Shown: in pieces, positions 1 to 7,298 of the stretch
Layout of the letters: every line of letters starts with the position of its first letter
Numbering within the stretch: position 1 is the stretch's first letter
Assembly (NCBI RefSeq): GCF_900103405.1
Contig: NZ_FNHX01000001.1
Location: 1 to 64,000 of the forward strand
Length of the DNA stretch: 64,000 bases
Origin: Polaromonas sp. JS666
Lineage (GTDB): Bacteria; Pseudomonadota; Gammaproteobacteria; Burkholderiales; Burkholderiaceae_C
Reading direction: 5' to 3'
The notes under the pieces: model-generated
Told to the model about the DNA's origin: nothing
Databases searched by the model: none
Seen by the model: the letters and a program-made list of their open reading frames with translations, nothing else
Translations under genes and position numbers: made by a program

Positions 1-90
1 CCCCTTGTGTATGCGCCGAGGAGCGGAGGTCCAGACGGATCAGGGCTGGCGTTGTCTGAGCGAAGCGCAGCGCAGCGAGTTTAGCCAGAC

Positions 91-229
91 CCCGGCTGGA
101 CCGAGCACCGCAGGTTGCCCGTAGCGAAGCGAAGGGACGCAGACACCAGGGTCGCCTTTTCTTTTGCTTACTTTTCTTTTGGCGAAGCAAAAGAAAAGTG
201 AGTTGCCGCCGGGCAACCCCCGGCCAGCA
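91..229. repeat. Intergenic block of nested inverted repeats
   Basis: The 354 bases before the first gene show no convincing coding frame. They hold a strong hairpin with 15-base arms at 167-181 and 188-202 (one G-T wobble, 6-base loop), a second hairpin at 202-217 (GTTGCC/GGCAAC), and distant complementary arms at 113-121 (GGTTGCCCG) and 210-218 (CGGGCAACC). The arrangement looks like a dispersed intergenic repeat or transcription-stop region of the kind common in Comamonadaceae; that family assignment is from memory and unverified. No transposase is attached. Confidence 0.55.
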
Positions 230-354
230 GAACGAAGAAGAGGAAGGAGGAGGATGAAAAGGAAGAGCGCACCCGCCGGAGCAAGACCCGGCCATCCAAA
301 CCTTGCCCTTACATTTAACCATCCGCTCCTCAATTATTTCCAGGAACCCCCTCC

Positions 355-978
355 ATGCTGCTCGATGCCGACGACTCCCAACTGGTGCTGGTGGACTACC
401 AGTCACGCCTCATGCCCGCCATTTTTGAAAACAGCCTAGTGCTGGCCAATGCCGTCAAGCTGGCTCGCATGGCCAGGCTGCTGGAGGTGCCGGTCTGGGG
501 CACGGCTGAAAACTCCGGCGGCCTGGGTCCGCTGGTGCCCGAGGTCCAGGCCGCGATTGCCGCCGCCGGCGGCCGTGTGCTGGACAAGATGTCCTTCAGC
601 GCTGTGGCCGACGGCCTGTCCGACCTGCTGCGCCCGCCGGTGCGCCAGCCCAGCCAGGGCCGCAATGCGCGCAGCCTGCCCAAGCATCTGCAAAAACCCG
701 CGCCCGAACCGGAAGAGGGCAGAAGCACCATCGTCATCGCCGGCTGCGAAGCCCATGTCTGCCTGCTGCAGACCGCGCTTGACCTGCTCGAGGAAGAGTT
801 CGAGGTCTGGGTGGTGACCGACGCCTGCAGCTCGCGCAGCGAGCGCAACCGCGACGCCGCCTTTGACCGCCTGGCCGGCAACGGTGCCGAACTGGTGACC
901 ACCGAGATGGTGGCGTTTGAATGGCTGCGCACGGCCGAGCATGAGGCGTTCAAGGATGTGCTGGGGTTGGTGAAGTGA
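355..978 (+). CDS. Isochorismatase-family cysteine hydrolase
   Basis: A 207-residue alpha/beta hydrolase of the isochorismatase-like (nicotinamidase/YcaC) superfamily. The expected catalytic triad is visible: Asp14 in LVDYQ, Lys78 in LDKMSF, and nucleophile Cys136 in the motif GCEAHVCLLQTA. Length is normal for a single-domain member. An insert near residues 95-125 is rich in Pro, Arg and Lys and looks like a flexible loop. The substrate cannot be told from sequence; amide or isochorismate-type hydrolysis in the cytoplasm is the family expectation. The ATG at 355 follows the purine-poor stretch CAGGAACCCCCTCC. The stop overlaps the GTG start of the next gene (GTGA), so the two may be translationally coupled. 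Confidence 0.85.
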   Translation: MLLDADDSQLVLVDYQSRLMPAIFENSLVLANAVKLARMARLLEVPVWGTAENSGGLGPLVPEVQAAIAAAGGRVLDKMSFSAVADGLSDLLRPPVRQPSQGRNARSLPKHLQKPAPEPEEGRSTIVIAGCEAHVCLLQTALDLLEEEFEVWVVTDACSSRSERNRDAAFDRLAGNGAELVTTEMVAFEWLRTAEHEAFKDVLGLVK

Positions 979-1343
979 GGCGGACCGGCTTCCAGCCTGC
1001 CTATGCCCTGCGCATACTCTGGCTTCTCCTTTTGACGCTTGTTGCGGGCTGCGCCTCTCCGGATGAAGTTGTGCAGTTCGCGAGCCAGGCGAGCTCGCCC
1101 AGCCCTGCATACCCCATGATGTCCAGGCGCCTTTTCGAAGAGGGCCGCGTGATGGTGCGAGTGCGGGTGCTGGCGAGCGGTGAACCCGGCGAGGTGCAGC
1201 TTCACAAAAGTTCAGGCTTCGACAGGCTGGACGCGGCAGCGCTCGCTGCCGTAAAGCAATTCAAATTCAACCCCGCACGGACCCGCTCGGGTCGCGCCGT
1301 GGATTCGTGGGTAACCTTGCCCATCCAGTACGTCTTGAAATGA
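975..1343 (+). CDS. Small TonB-C-domain lipoprotein
   Basis: A 122-residue protein with an N-terminal hydrophobic signal ending in a lipobox (LVAGC, Cys26) and one TonB C-terminal-like domain (about residues 45-122). The domain has the usual pattern: AYPMMSRR entry, VRVRVLASGEP strand, SSGFDRLDAAAL helix and KQFKFNPAR strand. Unlike full TonB it lacks the inner-membrane anchor-plus-proline-linker architecture, so it is more likely an envelope lipoprotein of the 'energy transducer TonB-like' type than a working TonB. No exbBD lies nearby. The start is GTG at 975, overlapping the preceding stop by three bases. Function unknown. Confidence 0.75.
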   Translation: MRRTGFQPAYALRILWLLLLTLVAGCASPDEVVQFASQASSPSPAYPMMSRRLFEEGRVMVRVRVLASGEPGEVQLHKSSGFDRLDAAALAAVKQFKFNPARTRSGRAVDSWVTLPIQYVLK

Positions 1344-1365
1344 GCGATTCAACTGGATATCGTAA

Positions 1366-1434
1366 GGCGATGGGTTTCAACAACAAGCAGGTGTCTTCGC
1401 CGAGCAGGATGACGGTCGAGTCATCTTTACATTA
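1366..1434 (+). repeat. Hairpin element, copy A (diverged)
   Basis: First of three related elements, each placed just ahead of a small gene. It aligns with copies B and C through the blocks GGGTTTCAACAACAAGCAGG, the centre TCTTCGCCG, and the tail GAGTCATCTTTACATTA. It is the most diverged copy; its central stem is weaker than the GCGGC-TTY-GCCGC core of B and C. It ends 18 bases before the start of the next gene. Confidence 0.55.
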
Positions 1435-1452
1435 GCCAGAAGAGGAGTTTTC

Positions 1453-1923
1453 ATGCAGAAAGTTCTTTTTCTCTTGTCAGCGTGGTTGTGCGCAGTGCCG
1501 GCATGGGCGCAGTTTGATCCTCCGCCCTCGATTGGCAAGGACACGACGTCCCAGGATATTGAAGCTCTCTACAAAGGCTTGATTGAAACGACAACTGTTC
1601 GCCGCACCGACGAGAAAGACACGATTCTGCTTGCGTTCGAACGTGGCGACGACCAGTATGAAGAAGCCGCGTATTACGTTTTCACGAAGCCTGGGCACTT
1701 TGCGCATCCCGCCGTTCTCTTCAGGGATACACGTATTGAATACGCGGCGCGAAAAGTGGACATAAAGACCTCAGGGGCCACTGCCGACCGCGCCAAGAGT
1801 CGCGAATTCGCTGGTTGGCAGACTGCGTTCAATCGGATGAACGACGAGCTGCTCACAATGAGGTCGCAACAAGACAAGGTTCTTCGCGAGAAAATTCAAC
1901 GGGCAGCGGCTCGGGGTAAGTGA
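1453..1923 (+). CDS. Secreted protein of unknown function
   Basis: A 156-residue protein with a clear Sec signal peptide (MQKVLFLLSAWLCAVPAWA, cleavage before QFDPPP) and a mature part of about 137 residues. The mature part is rich in charged residues and ends in a helical, Arg/Gln-rich tail (about 115-156). I recognise no family. The start is supported by a strong ribosome binding site (AGAGGAG at 1441-1447). Its lower GC and different codon choice from the neighbours (for example many AAA, GAA and TTT) suggest it was acquired. It lies directly behind hairpin element copy A. Confidence 0.65.
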   Translation: MQKVLFLLSAWLCAVPAWAQFDPPPSIGKDTTSQDIEALYKGLIETTTVRRTDEKDTILLAFERGDDQYEEAAYYVFTKPGHFAHPAVLFRDTRIEYAARKVDIKTSGATADRAKSREFAGWQTAFNRMNDELLTMRSQQDKVLREKIQRAAARGK

Positions 1924-2046
1924 CCCCAAGTAGACTTCGCGAAGCCTTATATCGCTGTTTGGGACCGTGAAGTGCAACTGATTGCGGCGGGGGGGACGCT
2001 GCATTAAAGTAAGCCCTCCAATTCCGCACCGACCTGCGAGGCCCCC

Positions 2047-2550
2047 ATGCCATCCACCCACGTCCTGCTGTTTGCGCTGACCTTGCTCGCGGCCTTGGGC
2101 AGTGCGCTGATTGCCGGCATCTTCCTGGCGTTTTCCAACTTCGTGATGGGGGCGCTGGCCCGGGTGGCGCCGGCCTCGGGCATCGCGGCCATGCAGTCCA
2201 TCAATGTAGTGGTACTCAATCCCGGTTTCCTGGGGCTGTTCATGGGCACGGCCCTGGTGTGCGCCGTGCTGGTGCTGGTCGCCGTCTGGCACTGGCAGGC
2301 GCCCGGCGCTTTCTGCCTGGGGGCGGGCAGCATTCTTTATTTGCTGGGCACCTTCGGCGTGACCATGGCCTTTAATGTCCCCCTCAACAACGCACTGGCA
2401 CGGCAGGATGCGGCCAGCGCCGAGGCCGACGGCTTCTGGCGCGGCTATGTGGCCGTCTGGACGACGTGGAACCATGTGCGCACGCTGGCGGCGTTGCTTG
2501 CCGCGGTCTTGCTGGTCTATCCGCTGATCCGGTTTCCGGCCGGCGCATAA
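2047..2550 (+). CDS. DUF1772-type membrane protein
   Basis: A 167-residue integral membrane protein with four predicted helices (about 5-27, 55-80, 85-105, 143-162). The pattern fits the DUF1772 / anthrone-oxygenase-like family: first-helix motif GSALIAGIFLAFSNFVMGAL, the central FNVPLNNAL motif, and the late Trp-rich motif FWRGYVAVWTTWNHVRT. Bacterial members are mostly uncharacterised; a redox or oxygenase role on hydrophobic substrates is only a family-level guess. Base composition matches the host, unlike the genes on either side. Confidence 0.75.
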   Translation: MPSTHVLLFALTLLAALGSALIAGIFLAFSNFVMGALARVAPASGIAAMQSINVVVLNPGFLGLFMGTALVCAVLVLVAVWHWQAPGAFCLGAGSILYLLGTFGVTMAFNVPLNNALARQDAASAEADGFWRGYVAVWTTWNHVRTLAALLAAVLLVYPLIRFPAGA

Positions 2551-2564
2551 ACTGGAGCAAGACC

Positions 2565-2660
2565 GGAGCGACAATGGCACATAACATGTCAATCGACACG
2601 GGCCCGCAACAGCAGGAGGCGGCTTTGCCGCAAACAGTGGTGGTCCGGTCATCTTCACGG
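2565..2660 (+). repeat. Hairpin element, copy B
   Basis: Second copy. Shared with copy C over about 95 bases: GACAAT at the left end, TGTC-ATCG, GG-CC-CAAC-GCAG, the perfect core stem GCGGC-TTT-GCCGC (2619-2631), and the tail GTCATCTTCAC. The outer arms flanking the core are also partly complementary (GGGCCCGCAACAGC on the left against CAGTGGTGGTCC on the right, with wobble pairs), so the whole can fold as one long imperfect hairpin. It ends 20 bases before the start at 2681. Confidence 0.65.
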
Positions 2661-2680
2661 CAGATGCCAGGGAACCTACG

Positions 2681-3064
2681 ATGTCACGCGTGAGCAAGAT
2701 TTTTCGCCGCTCCCTGCAAGGCGTGCTCCTTGCCGTTTCCGTGCTCTGCCTGGCCTTGCACTTCACATCTCCAACGCGCGAACGAATCGGCCTTACAGCG
2801 GCAGCTCTTTTCGCAGCGCTCTTTGCGGCCGCCGTGGCGGGGGAAGCCTATTCGCGTTGGTGGCAGAGCCAGCATGAAGCTCTGCCGCCGGAGGAACTCG
2901 CAAGGGTCCGAAACCGAACCGCACTGGTCACGCTATGTGCCGTAATGTTTGTTGTGGTCGCAGCCATGGTCCTGTCAGCTCGACGGTTGCCTCTTGAGCT
3001 CTTGCCCTTGCTCGCCGGCGCCGCTGCCTTGCTGCAGTTCGCGCTTTCGTTTGGCAAGAAATGA
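2681..3064 (+). CDS. Small membrane protein, unknown
   Basis: A 127-residue protein with about four hydrophobic segments: residues 13-28 (LLAVSVLCLALHF), 36-55, 86-101 (LVTLCAVMFVVVAAMVL) and 106-123 (LELLPLLAGAAALLQFAL). The loop between helices 2 and 3 is charged and contains EALPPEELARVRNRT. No recognised family. It is flanked on both sides by copies of the same hairpin element (B and C), so element plus gene forms a repeat-bounded unit of about 600 bases. Its stop overlaps the start of a possible 43-codon frame (ATGA). Confidence 0.55.
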   Translation: MSRVSKIFRRSLQGVLLAVSVLCLALHFTSPTRERIGLTAAALFAALFAAAVAGEAYSRWWQSQHEALPPEELARVRNRTALVTLCAVMFVVVAAMVLSARRLPLELLPLLAGAAALLQFALSFGKK

Positions 3065-3192
3065 ACATCGCCGGCCCGATGTCCTCTGCCTGGTCTGGAG
3101 TCATGTTCATCTCTAAGGACGGCGAGGATACCTTCGCTTGGGTGCCACGCGACCGGCTGAAGGCCGTCGGACAATATGGGCGCAACCCTTGA
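3061..3192 (+). CDS. Possible 43-residue coupled small ORF
   Basis: A short frame starting with an ATGA overlap on the preceding stop and ending at TGA 3190-3192. It encodes 43 residues beginning MNIAGPMSSAW and ending LKAVGQYGRNP, with no membrane segment. The segment from Met15 (MFISKDGEDTFAWVPRDRL) reads like real protein, perhaps the tail of a once longer gene. Its last ten codons lie inside hairpin element copy C. It could be a coupled small protein, a gene remnant, or chance. Confidence 0.3.
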   Translation: MNIAGPMSSAWSGVMFISKDGEDTFAWVPRDRLKAVGQYGRNP

Positions 3193-3270
3193 CGTGTCGA
3201 TCGGCGCGGATCCACAACGGCAGCTGGCGGCTTCGCCGCAAGTGTTGATGGTTCAGTCATTTTTCACTTA
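3162..3270 (+). repeat. Hairpin element, copy C
   Basis: Third copy, running from GTCGGACAAT (3164-3173) to TTTTTCACTTA (3260-3270). The core is GCGGC-TTC-GCCGC (3228-3240). The flanking left arm GGATCCACAACGG and right arm GTTGATGGTTC are complementary with one bulge, so this copy folds best. It stops 7 bases before the arr-like start codon. Position immediately before a gene start, imperfect palindromy and sequence drift between copies recall integron attC sites, but I do not see canonical RYYYAAC/GTTRRRY core sites. Confidence 0.65.
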
Positions 3271-3277
3271 ACAACCC

Positions 3278-3673
3278 ATGGCAGCTTTAGACTCCGGCCC
3301 TTTTTTCCATGGCACGAAAGCCCAATTGCAGCCAGGCGATCTACTGAGGTCGGGCTTCACCTCGAATTACGACGAAAGCGTCGTGATGAATCACATTTAT
3401 TTCACGGCCATCGCCAAAGGCGCCGGGCTTGCCGCGGAAATAGCCAAAGGCAGCGGCAGGCCGCGCGTCTACATCGTGGAGCCCACGGGGGAATTTGAGA
3501 ACGATCCCAACGTGACGGACAAGAAATTTCCAGGCAACCCGACGCGGTCCTATCGAAGCAAGCTGCCTTTAAGAGTGCTTGGCGAACTCGAAAGCTGGGA
3601 ACTGTATGACCCGGAGTTCGTTCAACAACTGAGAACCCGTGTGGAGAATGGTATGGGCAAAATCATTAATTGA
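3278..3673 (+). CDS. arr: Arr-type rifampin ADP-ribosyltransferase
   Basis: A 131-residue protein matching the Arr family, which inactivates rifamycins by ADP-ribosylation with NAD+. Family motifs are in order: FFHGTKAQL with the NAD-binding His11, GDLLRSGFTSNY, IYFTA with Tyr41, GRPRVYIVEPTGEFENDPN with the expected catalytic Asp77, then TDKKFPGNPTRSYRS and PLRVLGELESWEL. The protein is slightly shorter than the mycobacterial enzyme (about 143 residues) but carries all three key residues. Arr genes occur both in chromosomes and as mobile cassettes; here the gene sits directly behind a hairpin element. Lower GC than the neighbours suggests acquisition. Whether it protects against rifamycin or modifies something else is unknown. 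Confidence 0.88.
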   Translation: MAALDSGPFFHGTKAQLQPGDLLRSGFTSNYDESVVMNHIYFTAIAKGAGLAAEIAKGSGRPRVYIVEPTGEFENDPNVTDKKFPGNPTRSYRSKLPLRVLGELESWELYDPEFVQQLRTRVENGMGKIIN

Positions 3674-3772
3674 CGTGCGACACTCCGGTGAAACGAGCGC
3701 CCGGCCGTGGCGATAGGGGGCCGAAACCTCGCTCACCCACTGCCAGTTAAAAGTTAACAATCAGGAATTCAC

Positions 3773-4456
3773 ATGCGGCTTCGAATTTTTTCTACACTTT
3801 TGTTGTGCTTTGCCCTGGGCGCGTGCGCAAGCAAGCATTTAAAACCTGACGGTGTCTCCGCATCGAGTCTGACGTCGACCAATGGCATCCTGGTCGGCAG
3901 TTTTGCAAGGAGTCCGGATGGGCCGGTTTACTACAGCCAAACCTTCTATTTCAAAAACGTGAAGACGGGTGAAGTCCACCAGATAAAAGCCCAGCCGACG
4001 TTTAACCTCTACACCGGAAAGACTCCGGATGATTTCAGCACGGAAAGCAGTGCTGGTGCGGTTTTTGTGTTCAGCCTTCCTGCGGGGCCATACACCTTTC
4101 ACAACTTTCGGCTGTATCAGGCCAATGGAGCCTTCCAGCAAAACTGGTCGTCGAAGAATGATTATTCGATTCCCTTCGAGGTCCAGCCAGATACCGTCAA
4201 TTACGTGGGCGAGATCAAACTGGATGCCTTGAAGGGACGTAATTTTTTCGGAATGACAGTACCCGCCGGGGGCGTCTGGCTGGTCTCAGATCAGCTGGGC
4301 CGGGATCTTGAGATTCTTCAAAGAACTCGTACGGATATTCCAGTTTCCAATATGGTGTCGGTCATACCGACCAGGAAGGACGTTTTCACGCCTCTGGTGG
4401 TGCTGCCGAGTGAGATGAATGAATATTTGAGCCGCACGAAGGGTCCAAAGCCATAG
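3773..4456 (+). CDS. Lipoprotein of unknown function
   Basis: A 227-residue protein with a lipoprotein signal peptide (MRLRIFSTLLLCFALGAC, lipobox LGAC, Cys18). The mature part looks beta-rich: YYSQTFYFKNVKTGEV, SAGAVFVFSLPAGPYTFHNFRLY and VNYVGEIKL resemble strands of an immunoglobulin-like or carbohydrate-binding-like fold, with the 'LPAGPYTF' turn typical of such domains. No confident family. GC is lower than in the core genes. It is preceded by an AT-rich stretch (AGTTAAAAGTTAACAATCAGG) with an AGGA-like ribosome binding site, and it stands alone, ending 92 bases before prpE. Confidence 0.65.
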   Translation: MRLRIFSTLLLCFALGACASKHLKPDGVSASSLTSTNGILVGSFARSPDGPVYYSQTFYFKNVKTGEVHQIKAQPTFNLYTGKTPDDFSTESSAGAVFVFSLPAGPYTFHNFRLYQANGAFQQNWSSKNDYSIPFEVQPDTVNYVGEIKLDALKGRNFFGMTVPAGGVWLVSDQLGRDLEILQRTRTDIPVSNMVSVIPTRKDVFTPLVVLPSEMNEYLSRTKGPKP

Positions 4457-4548
4457 AAGACACCGATTGTCGGTAGCGGCCATGGCGAGCCTCTAGCCTT
4501 GGAGCCGTCAAAATTCGGGATGAATTTCAAAAGAAAAAAGGAGACGAA

Positions 4549-6459
4549 ATGACGCGCTACGCAGACTTCTACCGCCAGTCCATAGACCAGCCCGACGCCT
4601 TCTGGACCGAGCAGGCCAAACTCATTGATTGGCACAAGCCTTTCACCCGCGTCTGCAACGACGACAAACCGCCCTTTGTGCAATGGTTTGAAGGTGGGCA
4701 AACCAATCTGTGCCACAACGCGGTCGACAGGCACCTTAAAGACCGGCCCGACCAGGCCGCGCTGATTTACGTTTCCAGCGAAACCGGTGCCGAAAAAACC
4801 TACAGTTTCCGCGAGCTGCATGCCGAAGTGCAGCGCATGGCCGCCAGCCTGCTGGCCATGGGCGTGGTCAAGGGCGACCGGGTGCTGATTTACATGCCCA
4901 TGATCCCGGAAGCCGCCTTTGCCATGCTGGCCTGCGCGCGCATAGGCGCCATCCACTGCGTGGTGTTCGGCGGTTTTGCCAGCGGCTCGCTGGCCTCGCG
5001 CATTGACGATGCGACGCCGCGCGTCATCATCAGCGCCGACGCCGGTTCGCGCGGCGGCAAAGTCGTGGCCTACAAACCCCTGCTCGACGAAGCCATACGC
5101 CTGGCCAAACACCAGCCCGAGGCCGTGCTGCTGGTGGACCGCGGCCTGGCACCCATGCCCATGGCGGCCGGGCGCGACCTGCATTGGGAAACCCTGCGCG
5201 CCAAGTACATGCATGCCCAGGTGCACTGCGAATGGCTGGACGCCAGCGCCATCAGCTACACCATTTACACCAGCGGCACCACCGGCAAGCCCAAGGGCGT
5301 GCAGCGCGATACCGGCGGCTACGCGGTGGCCCTGGCCGCCAGCATGAAACACATCTTTGACGGCCGAGCCGGCGAAACCTATTTCTCCACCAGCGACATC
5401 GGCTGGGTGGTGGGCCATAGCTACATCGTCTACGGTCCGCTGATCGCCGGCATGGCGACCATCATGTACGAAGGCCTGCCCACGCAAGGCATGGACCAGC
5501 AGCCCAACGCCGCGATCTGGTGGAGCCTGGTCGAGAAATACAAGGTCACCGGCATGTTCAGCGCGCCCACCGCGGTGCGCGTGCTCAAAAAACAGGACCC
5601 GGGCCTGCTCAAAAAGCACGACCTCTCCAGCCTGCGCGCCTTCTACCTGGCCGGCGAGCCGCTGGACGAACCCACGGCGCGCTGGATCAGCGAGGGCCTG
5701 AATGTACCCATCATCGACAACTACTGGCAGACCGAATCGGGCTGGCCCATCATCACCATCGCCAACGCCGTCGAAAAAAAGCCCAGCCGCTTCGGCAGCC
5801 CCGGCGTGCCCATGTACGGCTACAAGGTCAAGATACTGCACGAGTCCACCGGTGAGGAACTGACCCAGCCGAATGAAAAAGGCGTGGTCGTCATCGAAGG
5901 CCCGACGCCGCCCGGTTTCATGCAAACCATCTGGAAGGACGACGCGCGCTTCGTCAACACCTACTGGAAAAGCGTGCCGGGCAAGATGGTGTATTCCACC
6001 TTCGACTGGGGCATACGCGACGAGGACGGCTACTTTTTTATCCTGGGCCGCACCGACGACGTCATCAACGTCGCCGGCCACCGCCTGGGCACGCGCGAGA
6101 TCGAGGAAAGCATTTCAGGCCATAGCGGCGTCGCCGAGGTGGCGGTGATCGGCGTGGCGGACCCGCTCAAGGGCCAGGTCGCCATGGCGTTTGCCGTGCC
6201 CAAGGATTCGAGTGTGCTCACCGACAACGCGGCGGCGCTCAAGCTCGAAGGCGAAATCATGAAGCGCGTGGACGGCGACCTGGGCGCCGTCGCGCGGCCG
6301 GCGCGTGTGCATTTTGTATCGGCCCTGCCCAAGACCCGTAGCGGAAAGATGCTGCGCCGGGCGATTCAGGCTGTGTGCGAGGGCAGGGACCCGGGGGATT
6401 TGACGACCATGGATGACCCGGCGGCGCTGCAGCAGATTCGGGATCGGGTGGCGGGGTAG
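4549..6459 (+). CDS. prpE: Propionate-CoA ligase
   Basis: A 636-residue AMP-forming acyl-CoA synthetase. It activates propionate to propionyl-CoA through an acyl-adenylate, feeding the 2-methylcitrate or methylmalonyl routes. Visible motifs: N-terminal acetyl-CoA-synthetase-like domain (YADFYRQSIDQPDAFW), P-loop YTSGTTGKPKG (240-250), adenylate-binding DNYWQTESGWPI, and the C-terminal hinge and catalytic lysine in RSGKMLRR (Lys600). Length and N-terminus fit PrpE rather than AcsA, though acetate or other short acids may also be used. Translation starts behind a strong site (AAAGGAGACGAA). prpB, prpC and acnD are not in the window, so the gene is unlinked from a methylcitrate operon. Confidence 0.9.
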   Translation: MTRYADFYRQSIDQPDAFWTEQAKLIDWHKPFTRVCNDDKPPFVQWFEGGQTNLCHNAVDRHLKDRPDQAALIYVSSETGAEKTYSFRELHAEVQRMAASLLAMGVVKGDRVLIYMPMIPEAAFAMLACARIGAIHCVVFGGFASGSLASRIDDATPRVIISADAGSRGGKVVAYKPLLDEAIRLAKHQPEAVLLVDRGLAPMPMAAGRDLHWETLRAKYMHAQVHCEWLDASAISYTIYTSGTTGKPKGVQRDTGGYAVALAASMKHIFDGRAGETYFSTSDIGWVVGHSYIVYGPLIAGMATIMYEGLPTQGMDQQPNAAIWWSLVEKYKVTGMFSAPTAVRVLKKQDPGLLKKHDLSSLRAFYLAGEPLDEPTARWISEGLNVPIIDNYWQTESGWPIITIANAVEKKPSRFGSPGVPMYGYKVKILHESTGEELTQPNEKGVVVIEGPTPPGFMQTIWKDDARFVNTYWKSVPGKMVYSTFDWGIRDEDGYFFILGRTDDVINVAGHRLGTREIEESISGHSGVAEVAVIGVADPLKGQVAMAFAVPKDSSVLTDNAAALKLEGEIMKRVDGDLGAVARPARVHFVSALPKTRSGKMLRRAIQAVCEGRDPGDLTTMDDPAALQQIRDRVAG

Positions 6460-6527
6460 CCCACAACAACTGGATACGAATTCCCGAGGGGGCGAGGTTC
6501 GCATGTCATTGCTGCGTCACGCGCGAT

Positions 6528-6540
6528 GTTCACAGTGAAC
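6528..6540. promoter_or_regulatory. Perfect palindrome upstream of GNAT operon
   Basis: A 13-base perfect inverted repeat, GTTCAC-A-GTGAAC, 20 bases upstream of the first gene of the three-gene unit. Size and position suit an operator or the stem of a leader hairpin. No regulator gene is adjacent, so the binding protein is unknown. Confidence 0.4.
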
Positions 6541-6560
6541 TTTTCGCAATTTCCCTCGTA

Positions 6561-7298
6561 ATGACCCCATCACCATGCACCCGATTTCTTCGTCCCGACG
6601 ACCTTGCCGCGCTGATGCGATTGGAGCGGCGCCAGTGGAGTGAGCAACAAGCCGCTGATGAAGAAGTCTTGCGCCAGCGGATAGACAACCACGCCGGGCT
6701 CTGCGTGGGTGCTTTTTGCCCTGGCACCGGTGAAGCACTTGCCTCCCTGTTCATGAAACCGGTGGACCTCAAGGACATCCGGAACGCCAGTTCGTGGGCT
6801 GATTGTTCTGCGCCAAGCCGCGGCAGCGCGCCCGCTGCACCAAGCCGCCTCTTTGGCATCAGCCTGACCAGTGTTGATCCACGCGCCGCAGCGTCGGTGT
6901 TCGAGTTCTTTTGGCCTTATGCGTTGAAACAAGGGTATCGGGAGATCTACCTTGGATCTCCCATACCCGGCCTCAAGCGTGCGTTGGCCGATGACCCAAC
7001 CCTTGGTGTCGAGGACTACGTGTATTCGCGCCGCGAGCAGTGGCCGCGCGATGCGCAGCTTCGCTATTACTACCAAAAGGGTTTTCGTGAGATCGTGGCG
7101 GTGCTCCCGAATTATTTTCCCCATCCGCAGTCGCTTGATTACGGCGTCTTGCTGCGGGGCAAGGTGCCGCTGTCGCGGCTTGGCCTTCTGTGGAAAGTCA
7201 TGCCTTTCGGATTGCTGCAGTGGGTGCTGGGGTGGATAGCCGGCATAGACAAAAAAGTGCCGAGCCGGCCGGCAGTGCGCGGCGGGGCCGGCACGTGA
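6561..7298 (+). CDS. GNAT-family acyltransferase
   Basis: A 245-residue protein with a probable GNAT fold. The N-terminus (TRFLRPDDLAALMRLERRQW) is the usual first strand and helix. The middle carries a long region with FGISLTSVDPRAAASVFEFFW and YREIYLGSPIPGL. The late motif YYYQKGFREIVAVLPNYF followed by DYGVLLRGKVP is the usual C-terminal GNAT signature. The acyl-CoA donor and acceptor are unknown. A hydrophobic C-terminal segment (WKVMPFGLLQWVLGWIAGI) may bind the membrane or a lipid substrate. The stop overlaps the next start (GTGA), indicating coupled translation with the metal-dependent protein. The ATG at 6561 lacks a clear Shine-Dalgarno sequence. Confidence 0.7.
   Translation: MTPSPCTRFLRPDDLAALMRLERRQWSEQQAADEEVLRQRIDNHAGLCVGAFCPGTGEALASLFMKPVDLKDIRNASSWADCSAPSRGSAPAAPSRLFGISLTSVDPRAAASVFEFFWPYALKQGYREIYLGSPIPGLKRALADDPTLGVEDYVYSRREQWPRDAQLRYYYQKGFREIVAVLPNYFPHPQSLDYGVLLRGKVPLSRLGLLWKVMPFGLLQWVLGWIAGIDKKVPSRPAVRGGAGT

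Noticed and set aside
1366..3270. Direct call of integron attC sites
   Set aside because: Canonical RYYYAAC and GTTRRRY core sites are not seen in any copy and no integrase gene is in the window; kept as an unassigned hairpin element.
4318..6081. 587-codon minus-strand frame opposite prpE
   Set aside because: Same shadow effect of GC-rich codons; prpE on the plus strand has all catalytic motifs.
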